Numbered from the stretch's first letter, positions 37,284-46,646 are shown. The stretch: 64,000 nt of DNA from Adlercreutzia equolifaciens DSM 19450 (GCF_000478885.1 NC_022567.1:2798527-2862526), one strand, 5' to 3'. Translations and numbers: made by a program. The notes: generated from the sequence alone by a model not told the origin.

Positions 37284-38432
37284 TTAAACTTGCGGGGAGG
37301 CTGCGTCTTCCTTCTGCATCTTGCGCGCCCGCACTACAATGAACACGATCGTGGCGGCGATGACTGCAGCAGCAAGAGCCCAAGGCCACCACGATGCCGC
37401 TTGGGCATCTTGTTGGAGGCCGTCGTTGGCCGCACCTGCCAAGGCGTTCTCGTCGTCGTTGATAGTTTGGGGCTCGGGGGTAGCGAGCGGCGTGCCGTCG
37501 GCGGCGAGCACCTGGGTGCCGTCATCGGTTGTGAGGACTGGTGTCGCGGCGGAGCCTTCCGCAGCGGGACCATCCACGCCGGCAGTGGTTGTCTCGTCGG
37601 TGGCCCGCGCGGCGGCCTCGGGAGCCGTGCTGGCCACGGCGACCTCTTCCGTCGTGGGCGCCGTTGTGTACACCCCGGTGGCCGCGGAACCGTTCGGGAC
37701 TACGACATCAACGCGGCCTGAGGGCTGTTGGACGGTGGACGCCCCCTCGGCGAGGCGGGTATAGCGGAACGTAACAACATTGTTGGCTTCGTCTTCCGAA
37801 AGGGTGAGCAACACGAGCGACGCATCGGGCACGTAGTTCTCAATATAAATGGGAGCTGTGGCCGGACGGTCGCCGATATCGCCGAAGAACGTTTGCGGTT
37901 CGCGCAGGGGCGCGCCGTCGGCATCAACGTAGTTCACCGTGTAGGACACGCGATTGGCCAGAATGCCGTAAGCCACCACGAAGTCGGTATCCTCCGAGAT
38001 GCGCACGTCGGTGTTGACCAAGCTGCCATCGGCCGCTGACATCGCGTAAAGCACGGTATCGACGCCGGCAACATTGATGGGATTGCCGGCGGCATCAACC
38101 TCATCAGTGTTTTTGTCGGACCGAATATTGTCGAGGCCCGCCAAGCGGATGCCCTTAACGTAGTACTTGTCATTGGTCACGTGGTACTGCAGCGATGAGA
38201 AGTCGGCCGTGTCGTTGAGGGCCACGCCTCCATCGAGGGCCACCGATGCCGCGGCGTCCCCCTCCCCCAAACTCACCATGCCATTGTTTCCCGCGTACAC
38301 GGTAACGCGATACGCTTCAGGGGTATACGGAGCGGCGGCGTAGGCGGGAACGGCCGCAACCGAAAGCGCCAGCGTGAGAGCGCACGCCATTGCGGCGGAG
38401 GCCATGCGGCGCTGTTTGTTCAGGTTCTTCAT
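37284..38432 (-). CDS. Secreted MucBP-like protein with INDDENAL pre-membrane motif
   Basis: The 382-residue protein has a clear signal peptide (AVPAYAAAPY, cut near residue 32), a globular part (about 35-155) and one MucBP-like repeat (VNYVDADGAPLREPQTF, about 165-235). An Ala/Thr-rich stalk, INDDENALAG (about 330), a membrane helix and VRARKMQKED follow. The acidic motif matches that before the anchor of the 33883-36252 protein. Its ATG overlaps the previous stop as ATGA and follows AAGGAGGACGACG, so it is coupled within the six-gene operon. Confidence 0.75.
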   Translation of the reverse strand: MKNLNKQRRMASAAMACALTLALSVAAVPAYAAAPYTPEAYRVTVYAGNNGMVSLGEGDAAASVALDGGVALNDTADFSSLQYHVTNDKYYVKGIRLAGLDNIRSDKNTDEVDAAGNPINVAGVDTVLYAMSAADGSLVNTDVRISEDTDFVVAYGILANRVSYTVNYVDADGAPLREPQTFFGDIGDRPATAPIYIENYVPDASLVLLTLSEDEANNVVTFRYTRLAEGASTVQQPSGRVDVVVPNGSAATGVYTTAPTTEEVAVASTAPEAAARATDETTTAGVDGPAAEGSAATPVLTTDDGTQVLAADGTPLATPEPQTINDDENALAGAANDGLQQDAQAASWWPWALAAAVIAATIVFIVVRARKMQKEDAASPQV

Positions 38433-39301
38433 CGTGCGTCGTCCTCCTTGTTCTTTTGCCGACGCTTATTCACTAGGGCGACCACAAGCACTATCGCAGA
38501 TACCGCAACCACCGCCATTACAAGACCAAGGGCGATGGTATCGCCTGTTTGGGAAAGGGGGTTGGTCGATTTCTGCGGTTCAGGGGCCGGTGTGGTTTGA
38601 GGCTGGCTCGGTTGCGAAGGTTCCGCTTCTTGCTGCGTGGCGTCACCGAGAGTGCCAGGCTTGTCGGTTGGCTCCGCAGCGAAGGAAAGCTGGATCTTGG
38701 CATCGGAATCGAAGTAGGTGTTGCCGTGAGTTTCTCCGTCGATGGCGACTTCGAGCGTCATAAGGGCTTTGGCCTCCGGGGCAAGCGTATCGAGGAAGAA
38801 ATACTCGCCCGTGGCTTCAGTGGCATCGAAGAGACCCTCCGTGGAGGCTGCACCGCTGTTGGCAGACGACGAGTCGCCCGAGACCACCTCGTTGGTGATG
38901 ATGACCTTGTCTTCGCCCTTAGGGCTCGTATAGGTGAGCTTGTAGCTGTACGAACCGCCGCTACGCAGCGATTTCTCCATGGATTCCAGCACTTGGTTCT
39001 TCATGTACCAGTCGGCGGCACCGTCGCAGTTCTCGAACATGGTCACGGTGAACTTCGCCGAATCACCCGGCTGCATGCCATTCAGCTCTTTCACGATATC
39101 GGTGGAGCCCTGATCGCTCATGGCGGTTCCCGTGAATTCCACCGTCCAGGCTTTTTCAATCGTCTGCGCGTAAGCGGGCGCGGCGAATCCGATGGCCGCC
39201 GCCAAACTTACGAAGAGGGCAATTGCGGCCCACAGCGCGGCCGCCTTTACCAAAGGGCCGCTTTTGCGCCGTTGAATTTGTTGCTGATGCAAGGCTTGCA
39301 T
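38429..39301 (-). CDS. LSQTG-anchored, camelysin-like surface protein
   Basis: The 290-residue protein has a long leader with RRK before the hydrophobic core and a cleavage site near APAYAQ. The middle domain (about 50-215; GMQPGDSAKFTVTMFENCD, YFFLDTLAPEAKALMTLEVAIDG) resembles TasA/camelysin-type beta-sandwich subunits. A Pro/Gln/Thr-rich stalk precedes LSQTG, a helix and KRRQKNKEDD, i.e. an LPXTG-like sorting signal. It may be the cell-wall base of a fibre made by the two proteins encoded upstream, which is inference. A GTG 12 bases upstream of the chosen ATG is an alternative start. Confidence 0.75.
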   Translation of the reverse strand: MQALHQQQIQRRKSGPLVKAAALWAAIALFVSLAAAIGFAAPAYAQTIEKAWTVEFTGTAMSDQGSTDIVKELNGMQPGDSAKFTVTMFENCDGAADWYMKNQVLESMEKSLRSGGSYSYKLTYTSPKGEDKVIITNEVVSGDSSSANSGAASTEGLFDATEATGEYFFLDTLAPEAKALMTLEVAIDGETHGNTYFDSDAKIQLSFAAEPTDKPGTLGDATQQEAEPSQPSQPQTTPAPEPQKSTNPLSQTGDTIALGLVMAVVAVSAIVLVVALVNKRRQKNKEDDAR

Positions 39302-39317
39302 AGGAAAGACCACCTCG

Positions 39318-40091
39318 CTAGTTTTCTTGCGACCAGTTGAGGCCCTGATCGGTAAAGACCGGCTGGGTCATATCGATGCCCCACGCACTCTTCGCGGCGT
39401 CGATGGCATTGTTCACTTGCACGGAATCGACCTGGGCTTCAAGCGCCAACCAGCAGCGGGAGTAATCTTCCTGGGCTTCTTCGATAGCAGGATCGATGCT
39501 GATGCCGGTCACCGCGGGCCATGCTGCAGCCTGCCCCTGGGGGAGCACCGTTTTGTAGTAGAACACCTCGCGCTCGGGCGTGCATTCCGCCTCGGAGCGC
39601 ACCCAATAGCGCGCAGCGTCGTCATCGAACCGCAGCTGAATAAGGGCGGGGTTCAAACGATCGGTCTTCACGCGATTGTCGGGCTGTCCCTCAGCGGGCT
39701 TTTCGCCCTCTGCCCAGTACTTGCGCACCGTGAGACGAACGTATTCGTCCATATCGCTCGAGCGGTTCTGCACCGAGAGGCGCTCGTCGTACACCTCGCC
39801 GGGAATCATGAAGCGATCGACGTTGTTGGGATTTTCCGCGGTGGGGCGCTTCAGCAACGTTTCGGGGTTGGCAATAAGGCGCCCGTTTTCGGCCACCAGC
39901 TGATCGTTTTCCGTAAGAGCCACTCCAATGTGCGTCTGCTGGATTTCCGCTACGTAATCGCCGCTGAAATAGGTGAGGGCAGAACGAGCGGGACTCACGG
40001 CAATCATCATGAGGCAGGCAGCGAGGGCGGCAACGAGCACGATAAGTGCGATTCGCGTTTTCAGCGGAAGGTTCTTTACGAACTGAGCCAT
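39318..40091 (-). CDS. TasA/CalY-like secreted protein (minor subunit?)
   Basis: The 257-residue protein starts with a signal whose cleavage region SARSALTYFSGDYV resembles SipW-dependent leaders, where Leu/Ala-Thr-Tyr-Phe follows the cut. The mature part contains IPGEVYDERLSVQNRSSDMDEYVRLTV, typical of the camelysin-like fold in which a beta-sandwich presents an N-terminal donor strand. No membrane anchor follows. It is separated from its neighbours by 3 and 16 bases and thus part of the operon. Confidence 0.7.
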   Translation of the reverse strand: MAQFVKNLPLKTRIALIVLVAALAACLMMIAVSPARSALTYFSGDYVAEIQQTHIGVALTENDQLVAENGRLIANPETLLKRPTAENPNNVDRFMIPGEVYDERLSVQNRSSDMDEYVRLTVRKYWAEGEKPAEGQPDNRVKTDRLNPALIQLRFDDDAARYWVRSEAECTPEREVFYYKTVLPQGQAAAWPAVTGISIDPAIEEAQEDYSRCWLALEAQVDSVQVNNAIDAAKSAWGIDMTQPVFTDQGLNWSQEN

Positions 40092-40094
40092 TAC

Positions 40095-40817
40095 CTATTC
40101 ACCGTCCTTTGAAGCGGAGCCAGCGGGAGAGGCTTCTTGCGAGGCGGCGTCGTCGGAAGCGACGGAGTTGGAAGCGGCGCCGTCAGACGCGGCGTCGTCG
40201 GAGGCGGCAGCTGCCGCCAGGAACTTCGGCCCGTCGGCAAACGTCCCCAAAAGACCCTCTTTTTCGTTGAAGTCCTGCGCAGAGGTACATTGCTGCACCA
40301 CCACGATATCGAAGGGCTGATTGAACGTACTGCCTTCCGTCAGCGTCGCCTTTACGGTAAACGCCGGCGTTGCCTGCCCAGGAGCGAGCGGGTAGGGCCA
40401 GTAGAACCACCCTTCGCTGTTAGATGCCGGATCGCCCTTATCATCGCGCCCGACAACATTCTGCGTCCAAGAGGTCGCCTCACCGGCGAACTCCGGAGCA
40501 ATGGTCACTCCGGCGCCTTCGGGAAAGTCGGGGTAGAACAACTTCACGCGCACCATGGCGTCCACCGTGCCCGTGTTCTTGACCGTAACGGTTTTCTGGC
40601 CGTTGTCGTCGGGGTATTCGTCAACCTCGGTGGTCGGGGTATCCGGGTCTTCCGGAGTGTCGGGGGCATCGGGGGTGTAGCTGAACGAGATCATGCCCTG
40701 GGCATGCTGCGTATCGGTATAGTAGGCATAAGCAGTACCGGCGGCAACGCCCAAGCTAAGAACGAGCGCGACGGCGAGAGTCGACGCGCCATAACGGGCG
40801 AGATGTTTTCTAGCCAT
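40095..40817 (-). CDS. TasA/CalY-like secreted protein with SipW-type leader
   Basis: The 240-residue protein has a leader (ALVLSLGVAAGTAYAYYTDTQ) that is a clear match to SipW-processed signals, where cleavage precedes a Tyr/Phe-Thr-Asp segment. The core (NGQKTVTVKNTGTVDAMVRV, FYWPYPLAPGQATPAFTVK) fits the CalY/TasA beta-sandwich. The C-terminus is a low-complexity Ser/Ala/Asp tail of about 45 residues with repeated SDDAAS/SDGAAS units. Bacillus TasA forms the major biofilm fibre. The start ATG lies two bases after the stop of the giant adhesin, with GGGGAGGAG as ribosome site. Confidence 0.75.
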   Translation of the reverse strand: MARKHLARYGASTLAVALVLSLGVAAGTAYAYYTDTQHAQGMISFSYTPDAPDTPEDPDTPTTEVDEYPDDNGQKTVTVKNTGTVDAMVRVKLFYPDFPEGAGVTIAPEFAGEATSWTQNVVGRDDKGDPASNSEGWFYWPYPLAPGQATPAFTVKATLTEGSTFNQPFDIVVVQQCTSAQDFNEKEGLLGTFADGPKFLAAAAASDDAASDGAASNSVASDDAASQEASPAGSASKDGE

Positions 40818-40819
40818 GG

Positions 40820-43800
40820 CTACTCCTCCCCTTCGATAGGATGCACCGGCTCTTTGCGACTGGTGTAGTTTGCATCGGGCGTATACGTGAGCTTTCCGTC
40901 AGCGTAGGTGAAGTTGCCTTTATCATCTGCGATAGGCTTGTAGCTGTTGACGACACCAGTTTCGAAGGACTCGGTAATCCCCTGGTTCACGAAAGCAACC
41001 TCTATCGGCTTCGGTGCAGGCGACTTCGCCGTACTCGACTCCAGCGCGCCATCGGGATCGCCTGAATCTGCCTCACCTGGATCTTCCGCTTGATACTTCA
41101 CAGCACCTTTCCAGCAATTCGATTGCGACGCGTCGAAGTTATCACCGGAATAGTAGAGTTCTTTCACTATGTAATAACCCTCGGGAAGATCGGTTAGGGT
41201 CTTTGTGTCCATACCGTCCGCTCCAAACGCGAACCCGACCGTGTTCCGATAGATGATCTGGCTTGGAAGCTCGTGGTTCATGGCGCTTTCATCGGTGTAA
41301 CCCGTCACTTCGAACACTGCCGTCACCGTGCCCGCGCCTTCTTGAAAGTTCGACATCTCCTTGGTGATGGAAAGCGCCGCCTTCTTCGTGTCGGGCAGAA
41401 CCGGCGTCCATGGCTCTTCGGGATTCGTGCCGATGGTGATCTTGTCGTTGCAGGCAATGCCGGCGCCGTGGGTGTTGGAGTAGTTGCCGTTGAAGAACAG
41501 CACGGCCTTAGCTTCCGCGGCGAGCTTTGCGTCAGGGCTGGGATGCGCCGTGAGGAACGTAAGGCGGTCGCCGTGAACCATGATAGGGCTATCTGTGGGC
41601 AGGCTGTCTTTCACTATCTTGTGCATGGGGTAAGATTGTTTATCCTTCTCCGTGCGCGTGAAAACGTCCGTTAGCGTGGCCCCCGTGTCGGGCACTGCAT
41701 AGCCATAGGAATTGCTTGCATCGACGGTCAAGCTGAACTCAGTTTGCTCTGGGAGGCTGGAGGGCCATACCTCTGAAACTGCCTTGACGAGACAAGAGCC
41801 TGAACTCGTTCCATAATTCGGTGATTCCCCTAACCCAAGATCTTTAGCATCTTCGTACTTGAGAATCCATTTCGCTGAGCTAGGAATGTAATTTTTGCAC
41901 TCGTCTAGTACATGAAGGGTGAATGTACCGCTGGCGTTTTTCAGAATGTTACCGCCTATCTTGACAGCTTCGTTGGATGCCAACTTGCCGTTAAACGTTG
42001 TTGTCACTTTGCCATATTCAACTCGTTTGAAATCGAGCTGCCCTACTGCGGCATAACCATCGGTGTAGCCTTCCCAGTTGTAGTAGCCGCCACCGAGCAT
42101 CTGGCTGGACACCGTGCTTTCTTTCGCGCAGAAGAAATCAGCGGCGAGTTTCGTCGGGTCTATCTTGCCCTTCAAGCCGTAGCAAGAATCACCGTTAAAA
42201 GGCTTCTCGCCGGCATGAAGGTTCTGCTCGAGGAGCCACTGATCACCGTATTCGTTGGGATTTTCTGTCGCGCTTTTTCCCAGCGCCTTGTTGTCGTAGA
42301 TGGCAGCCTCGGACGACAGCACGATGCCGTTGGTGCACAGCGCCACGCCGCCACCGAGACCCTTGGCCGTATTGTTCGTAACGAGAGGATAGTACACCGT
42401 CATTCCGGTCGTTGTGCCGTGGTCGGCCGAGGAGAGGAACAGGCCGCCTCCACCGTAGTCGTAGTAGGTGGCGGACATGTTGTTGGTGATGTAGCCCTGC
42501 TTGATGTAGCTTTCCTTCAACGTTGCCGCGTTAATGCCGCCGCCTTCGCTGGTACCGGCGTAGTTCGAGGAAATGAGGCAGTTATCAATTTTCAAGACGG
42601 GATACTTGTAATTCTGGACGCCTCCCACGGCAAAGATGCCGCCACCGCCATCGGAGGCGAAGTTCGCGGTAATGTTGCCGCCGTTGATAGTTGTTTCATC
42701 GAGGGTGAAGACGCCGCCACCGCCACCGCCGGCGTTTTTCCAAAATTCTGAACTGTTGTAGGCGGGGTGATTCTTTGCGGCGCGATTCGTTGGATGCACA
42801 GCGCTGCGATCGTTCTCGGAACGGTTGTTGGTAATGTAGGCATTCCCCTCAATGGCGAGCGTGCTTTTCGTGCCGTCGTCGGTTCGGCCCTTGATGTAAA
42901 TGCCGCCGCCGTCGGCATAGGCGGTGTTGCCGGCAATGACAGCTTTCCCGCCAACCGTAACAGCGCAATTTCTGTCGGCGAAAATGCCGCCGCCATTGCA
43001 CGAATCAGCATACTTGCCCTTTTCCACAGATGTGATTGGTTCCGACCCGGCTTTGTTGCCTGCAATAAGGGCATCCCCGCCGATGGAAATATTCGCCTGA
43101 GGCGAGCCCTGATCGCTGCGAACCCACATCGCGCCGCCGTTTTTCGCGGCATGGTTTCCGGCGATGACCGCGTTGCCGCCGATGTTGATGTTGATAGCGG
43201 CATTATTCGTGTTCTGGTTGTTTGCGCTGATGGCGGCTCCATGACCAATGGTGGTAGAGCCCACAATGAAGCCACCGGTCATTTCCAAGGTGCCGCCCTG
43301 GTTCATGTTCACCGCGTGGGCGTCGCCACCCGTCGCCGACAGCCGGCCACCCTCAATGTTCAAGGTAGAGGCCGGATTCGCAAGGAACACCACGCTGCTT
43401 GCTTTGTCGGCAGTGTCATTTGTCGAAGTGATAGAGCCCACGGTGCTCATGTCGATGCTATAGCCAACCTGGTATTCGTTGGTCGCCCCAACTTGCTGCA
43501 CGTTTCTGTGGGATTCGGCGATGTAGTAAGTGAGCACATCGCCATTAAGAGTAGCCTCCTTGCCTACCGCCCCGCGAAAGATTCCGAGGTAGCCGGTTTT
43601 CAAATCCCCGGCATTACCTTCGTTGGGTTTGGGGAGAAGAGAGGGCCCGTTCGGCAAGGCCTTCCGAAGATCGGCATCTTTCGTTGTGAAATCGGTAATG
43701 GTGAAGGTGGCAGGGCTATTTTTTTCGCCGACGCTAAAGAGGTTGTCGGCAAGGTTCGTTTCGATCTTTCGACCGTTCAAATCCAGCGTCTTATTGCCGC

Positions 43801-44761
43801 GCACAACTACTGGCGTAGTGGCAACAATGGGCTCGTTCGAATCCCCCGAGATAACCACGGTCGCCTCAGCGGGCTCTGGCGCCGATAGGGCTTCGGCGAT
43901 TTGCGCCCAGCTCTCCATGGGAACGGGGCCCTTCACCACCTTAACGATAATGATGGCCTCTTGCGCGGCAGCTTCCCTCAGCGCGGATTGAGGAATAGTG
44001 TAGTTGCCGCCCTCGTTAGAAGAGACGGTGACCTCGACGATGTTCTCGTCTTCGCTCGTGCCATCCGTATCGGAGAGAGGGGTTTCCGCTAAAGGAGTGC
44101 CGGCCTCTTCGACAACTTCCGCCTGGCTTGTTTGCTCGGCAGAAGCCGCAACAGGCGCTTCTCCGTCTTGATTGCGCTGCTGCAGCACGGCGGCCGTTTC
44201 GGGAATTGACTCGATGATCTGGATATTCTGGGCAATATTCGAATTCTCGCCCGTTGCCTCGTCGGCAGTTTCCTCGTCGGCAGTTGCCCCATTTTCTGAG
44301 CCCTCTTCGCTGGCAGTTGGGTCGGAAGGATCGGTCGCCGGGCGCTCCCCTGCCTGCTGTGAGTCGTCACCTTCGGCAGGTTCCGAAGATTCGTCATTGG
44401 AGGGGTTATTAGATTCGCCCTTAGAGGACGAATCTTCGGTAGTGACACTACCGAAGCGCTGGAAGTAAGACACTTGGAGAGAGTTCTGCCCTTGGCCTTC
44501 AATGGCGAACGTGAAATCTTTCGAAGCGGGAACAGTATATGTTCCGGAACCTTCGCTGGGCTCTGCATCCGTCTTAACGGTCAGGCCGTCATCGAGCTGG
44601 AACTGCACCTCGACTGTTGTGTCGTCGACAGCTTCCGCCTGACGCACGCCACCTGCAGCGAAGTTGCTGAACGAAGCAACAAGCGCCACGGCAACTATCG
44701 AGGCAATCGCCTTTTTTGCTGCCGAGAATCCATAGTCGCTCATCCGAGTCATCACTTTCAT
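40820..44761 (-). CDS. Giant parallel beta-helix adhesin, first gene of the matrix operon
   Basis: The 1313-residue protein has a signal peptide (cut near residue 43, RQAEA), an acidic Ser/Glu-rich region (about 75-230) and a long right-handed beta-helix (about 280-870). Repeated GGGxxAxxNCxVTVxGKAVIxGNTAxxxGGGI units are like those of polymorphic membrane proteins. A pilin-type isopeptide-like domain follows near 1140-1230 (ALSITKEMSNFQEGAGTVTAVFEV). No transmembrane anchor or LPXTG is visible at the C-terminus (HPIEGEE), so attachment probably depends on the fibre proteins encoded next. A compatible GGTGAAGC site precedes the ATG. Confidence 0.78.
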   Translation of the reverse strand: MKVMTRMSDYGFSAAKKAIASIVAVALVASFSNFAAGGVRQAEAVDDTTVEVQFQLDDGLTVKTDAEPSEGSGTYTVPASKDFTFAIEGQGQNSLQVSYFQRFGSVTTEDSSSKGESNNPSNDESSEPAEGDDSQQAGERPATDPSDPTASEEGSENGATADEETADEATGENSNIAQNIQIIESIPETAAVLQQRNQDGEAPVAASAEQTSQAEVVEEAGTPLAETPLSDTDGTSEDENIVEVTVSSNEGGNYTIPQSALREAAAQEAIIIVKVVKGPVPMESWAQIAEALSAPEPAEATVVISGDSNEPIVATTPVVVRGNKTLDLNGRKIETNLADNLFSVGEKNSPATFTITDFTTKDADLRKALPNGPSLLPKPNEGNAGDLKTGYLGIFRGAVGKEATLNGDVLTYYIAESHRNVQQVGATNEYQVGYSIDMSTVGSITSTNDTADKASSVVFLANPASTLNIEGGRLSATGGDAHAVNMNQGGTLEMTGGFIVGSTTIGHGAAISANNQNTNNAAININIGGNAVIAGNHAAKNGGAMWVRSDQGSPQANISIGGDALIAGNKAGSEPITSVEKGKYADSCNGGGIFADRNCAVTVGGKAVIAGNTAYADGGGIYIKGRTDDGTKSTLAIEGNAYITNNRSENDRSAVHPTNRAAKNHPAYNSSEFWKNAGGGGGGVFTLDETTINGGNITANFASDGGGGIFAVGGVQNYKYPVLKIDNCLISSNYAGTSEGGGINAATLKESYIKQGYITNNMSATYYDYGGGGLFLSSADHGTTTGMTVYYPLVTNNTAKGLGGGVALCTNGIVLSSEAAIYDNKALGKSATENPNEYGDQWLLEQNLHAGEKPFNGDSCYGLKGKIDPTKLAADFFCAKESTVSSQMLGGGYYNWEGYTDGYAAVGQLDFKRVEYGKVTTTFNGKLASNEAVKIGGNILKNASGTFTLHVLDECKNYIPSSAKWILKYEDAKDLGLGESPNYGTSSGSCLVKAVSEVWPSSLPEQTEFSLTVDASNSYGYAVPDTGATLTDVFTRTEKDKQSYPMHKIVKDSLPTDSPIMVHGDRLTFLTAHPSPDAKLAAEAKAVLFFNGNYSNTHGAGIACNDKITIGTNPEEPWTPVLPDTKKAALSITKEMSNFQEGAGTVTAVFEVTGYTDESAMNHELPSQIIYRNTVGFAFGADGMDTKTLTDLPEGYYIVKELYYSGDNFDASQSNCWKGAVKYQAEDPGEADSGDPDGALESSTAKSPAPKPIEVAFVNQGITESFETGVVNSYKPIADDKGNFTYADGKLTYTPDANYTSRKEPVHPIEGEE

Positions 44762-45227
44762 GCTTCACCGCCCTCTTATGTGGCAAGGCTTCTCTCTCCT
44801 TGCCTTTTCCTCTCTCATCAGCGCAGCTGTAACGTGAATCTATACCCAAACGCTCATTTTACGGCTGATAATTCCCTGTTGTCTAGCTGTTAATTGGTTT
44901 TTAATTACCTTCTTGCATAGATAAGCTTTTTTATCAGCTATAGCATACGCTTAGAGGGAGCGTGCGAGCCTATTTGGAAAGATGTTGACAGTCTTTTGGT
45001 AGTCTTTTGAGAGGGTATTTCCGCTTCTCATACCACCCGTAGGAGAGTTTTGCGGAATGCGGCGCCTATTCTCAGCAAGCTTGCGGGGTTTGGTACCCCG
45101 GGGCGCCGCGCTTCTGCCAGGGCAGAACTGCAAGCCCGCGCTTCTTTTGCGGGGCAAAACTGCAAGGCCGGGCGAAGGGCATTCTCGTTGAAAGAGCAGC
45201 AACCCATCGGGTTTGGAAATCGTCCTC
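44762..45227. other. Intergenic region with structured tandem repeat
   Basis: The stretch holds no gene. The right half carries a two-unit hairpin repeat (45107-45170). The left part (44770-44960) is AT-rich and should hold the promoter of the matrix operon. A direct repeat AGTCTTTTG lies at about 44991 and 45001. Confidence 0.5.
45107..45170. repeat. Two tandem hairpin units with compensating differences
   Basis: Each unit of about 31 bp reads, on the minus strand, GGCYTTGCAGTT then a small palindrome. In one the stem is TTTTGC/GCAAAA, in the other TTCTGCC/GGCAGAA. Both arms differ together, so pairing is preserved. Confidence 0.6.
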
Positions 45228-46646
45228 TCACTCCGCCTTAATCTGGGTGCGGGTGATTTTGTCCCAGCGGCGATCTTTCTTACGGTAGCCCACCAAGGCC
45301 AGCATGCGCGTGACGGCCATGATGAAGCGCAGGATAGTCACCTCGAACAGCGACAGGCACAGCGCGCGCACCACATCGAGTTTCGACAGATGCAAGTCGC
45401 GAGTCTGCACGCGGGAGAAAAACGCTGTCAGCGACATGATGGCGCCGTAGACCGCATATATGAGGAAGAACAGAATCATGTAGGGCACGTTCACGAAGTT
45501 GAATGCCACGGCCAAAATCATCGTGAGGATGCCGAACAACTCGATGATGGGGGACAGCAGCTCGTACACGAGAAAATACGAGTAGGAAAGTGCGCCCACC
45601 AGGCCGTAGCGCAAGTTGGCGAACACGCGCCAGTGCTTGGTCATGCATTCGAACAGGCCGCGGTGCCAGCGCTTGCGCTGGTTGATGAGGTCGTGCAGAC
45701 TCGCCGGGGCTTGACTCCAGCAAATGGCCTCGGGAGCGTACTTGATGAGGTAGTCGCGGCCGCTCGTGCGACAGAAGACGTGCAACTTCGTGACCAGTTC
45801 CATATCTTCGCCCACAGTATCGCGGTCGTACCCTCCGCAGGCGACGACCACATCCTTGCGGAATAGGCCAAAGGCGCCGGAGATGATGAGGTTGCCGTTG
45901 AACTGGTCGAACAGGATGCGCGCCGAGAGGAACGAGCGGTCGTATTCCAGCACCTGCATGGCGGGAATGGTCTGCTTGGGCAGCGAGTAGCTCGTAAGCC
46001 GACCGTCCTTCAGCTCCACGCCGTTGGAAAGACGCACCAAGCCACCGACGGCCACCACGTTCTCATATTCGATGACCGGGGCGATTATTTCGTGCAGCGA
46101 GTCGTACTGCAGTACAGAATCGGCGTCGATGCCAACAAAGTAGGGGTACTGGGAGAGGTTGATGCCCATGTTCAAGGCGTCGGCCTTGCCGCCGTTCTCT
46201 TTACGCACCAGCGTGATGGGCACCGAACCCGCCATGCCGTACCACACGCTTTTCACGGGGTTGCAAGGCACCTGCAGACGGATGGGGCGCTCTATCTCAT
46301 GCAGATCGAAGGCGTCGATGACCTGTTGAGCCGTGTCATCGGTCGAGCCATCGTCCACCACAATGATTTCATAGAGGCTGTAGTCGAGCTTGAGCAGAGA
46401 CGATACCGAGCTGACCACCGTGACGCTCTCGTTGTAGGCGGGCACGATGACGGAGACGGGCACGTAGCAGTCGGCCATGATTTGGTTCTTGTAATGGGTC
46501 TCGCGCTTGCGTCGGTAGAGAAACGACGAGCCCACCGTCACCGACAGGAACAGGAAGGTGGAGTACCCGATGAGGTACAAGATGAAGAAAACGCCGACGA
46601 CGCTCAGGAACGTCTGTATCACCGCGGCCCCGGTAATCGTGGTCAT
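45228..46646 (-). CDS. Processive GT2 glycosyltransferase (PgaC/IcaA-like)
   Basis: This 472-residue membrane protein has an N-terminal helix (about 10-40). The GT-A catalytic domain carries VDDGSTD (about 97-103), GIDADS (DxD), GED and the QRKRWHRG (QxxRW) motif, and three or four C-terminal helices follow. The full D,D,D,QxxRW set indicates a processive synthase of the poly-GlcNAc/hyaluronan/cellulose type; the sugar cannot be determined. Its ATG overlaps the HEAT-repeat gene by four bases. It is the last gene of the VTC-DUF4956-CotH-hydrolase-HEAT-GT2 operon and presumably the polymerase. Confidence 0.88.
   Translation of the reverse strand: MTTITGAAVIQTFLSVVGVFFILYLIGYSTFLFLSVTVGSSFLYRRKRETHYKNQIMADCYVPVSVIVPAYNESVTVVSSVSSLLKLDYSLYEIIVVDDGSTDDTAQQVIDAFDLHEIERPIRLQVPCNPVKSVWYGMAGSVPITLVRKENGGKADALNMGINLSQYPYFVGIDADSVLQYDSLHEIIAPVIEYENVVAVGGLVRLSNGVELKDGRLTSYSLPKQTIPAMQVLEYDRSFLSARILFDQFNGNLIISGAFGLFRKDVVVACGGYDRDTVGEDMELVTKLHVFCRTSGRDYLIKYAPEAICWSQAPASLHDLINQRKRWHRGLFECMTKHWRVFANLRYGLVGALSYSYFLVYELLSPIIELFGILTMILAVAFNFVNVPYMILFFLIYAVYGAIMSLTAFFSRVQTRDLHLSKLDVVRALCLSLFEVTILRFIMAVTRMLALVGYRKKDRRWDKITRTQIKAE

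Noticed and set aside
41900..43500. Repeated GGC/GCC-rich units checked as a tandem DNA repeat
   Set aside because: They encode degenerate beta-helix turns (GGGxxAxxN); similarity is at protein level, not as exact DNA repeats.
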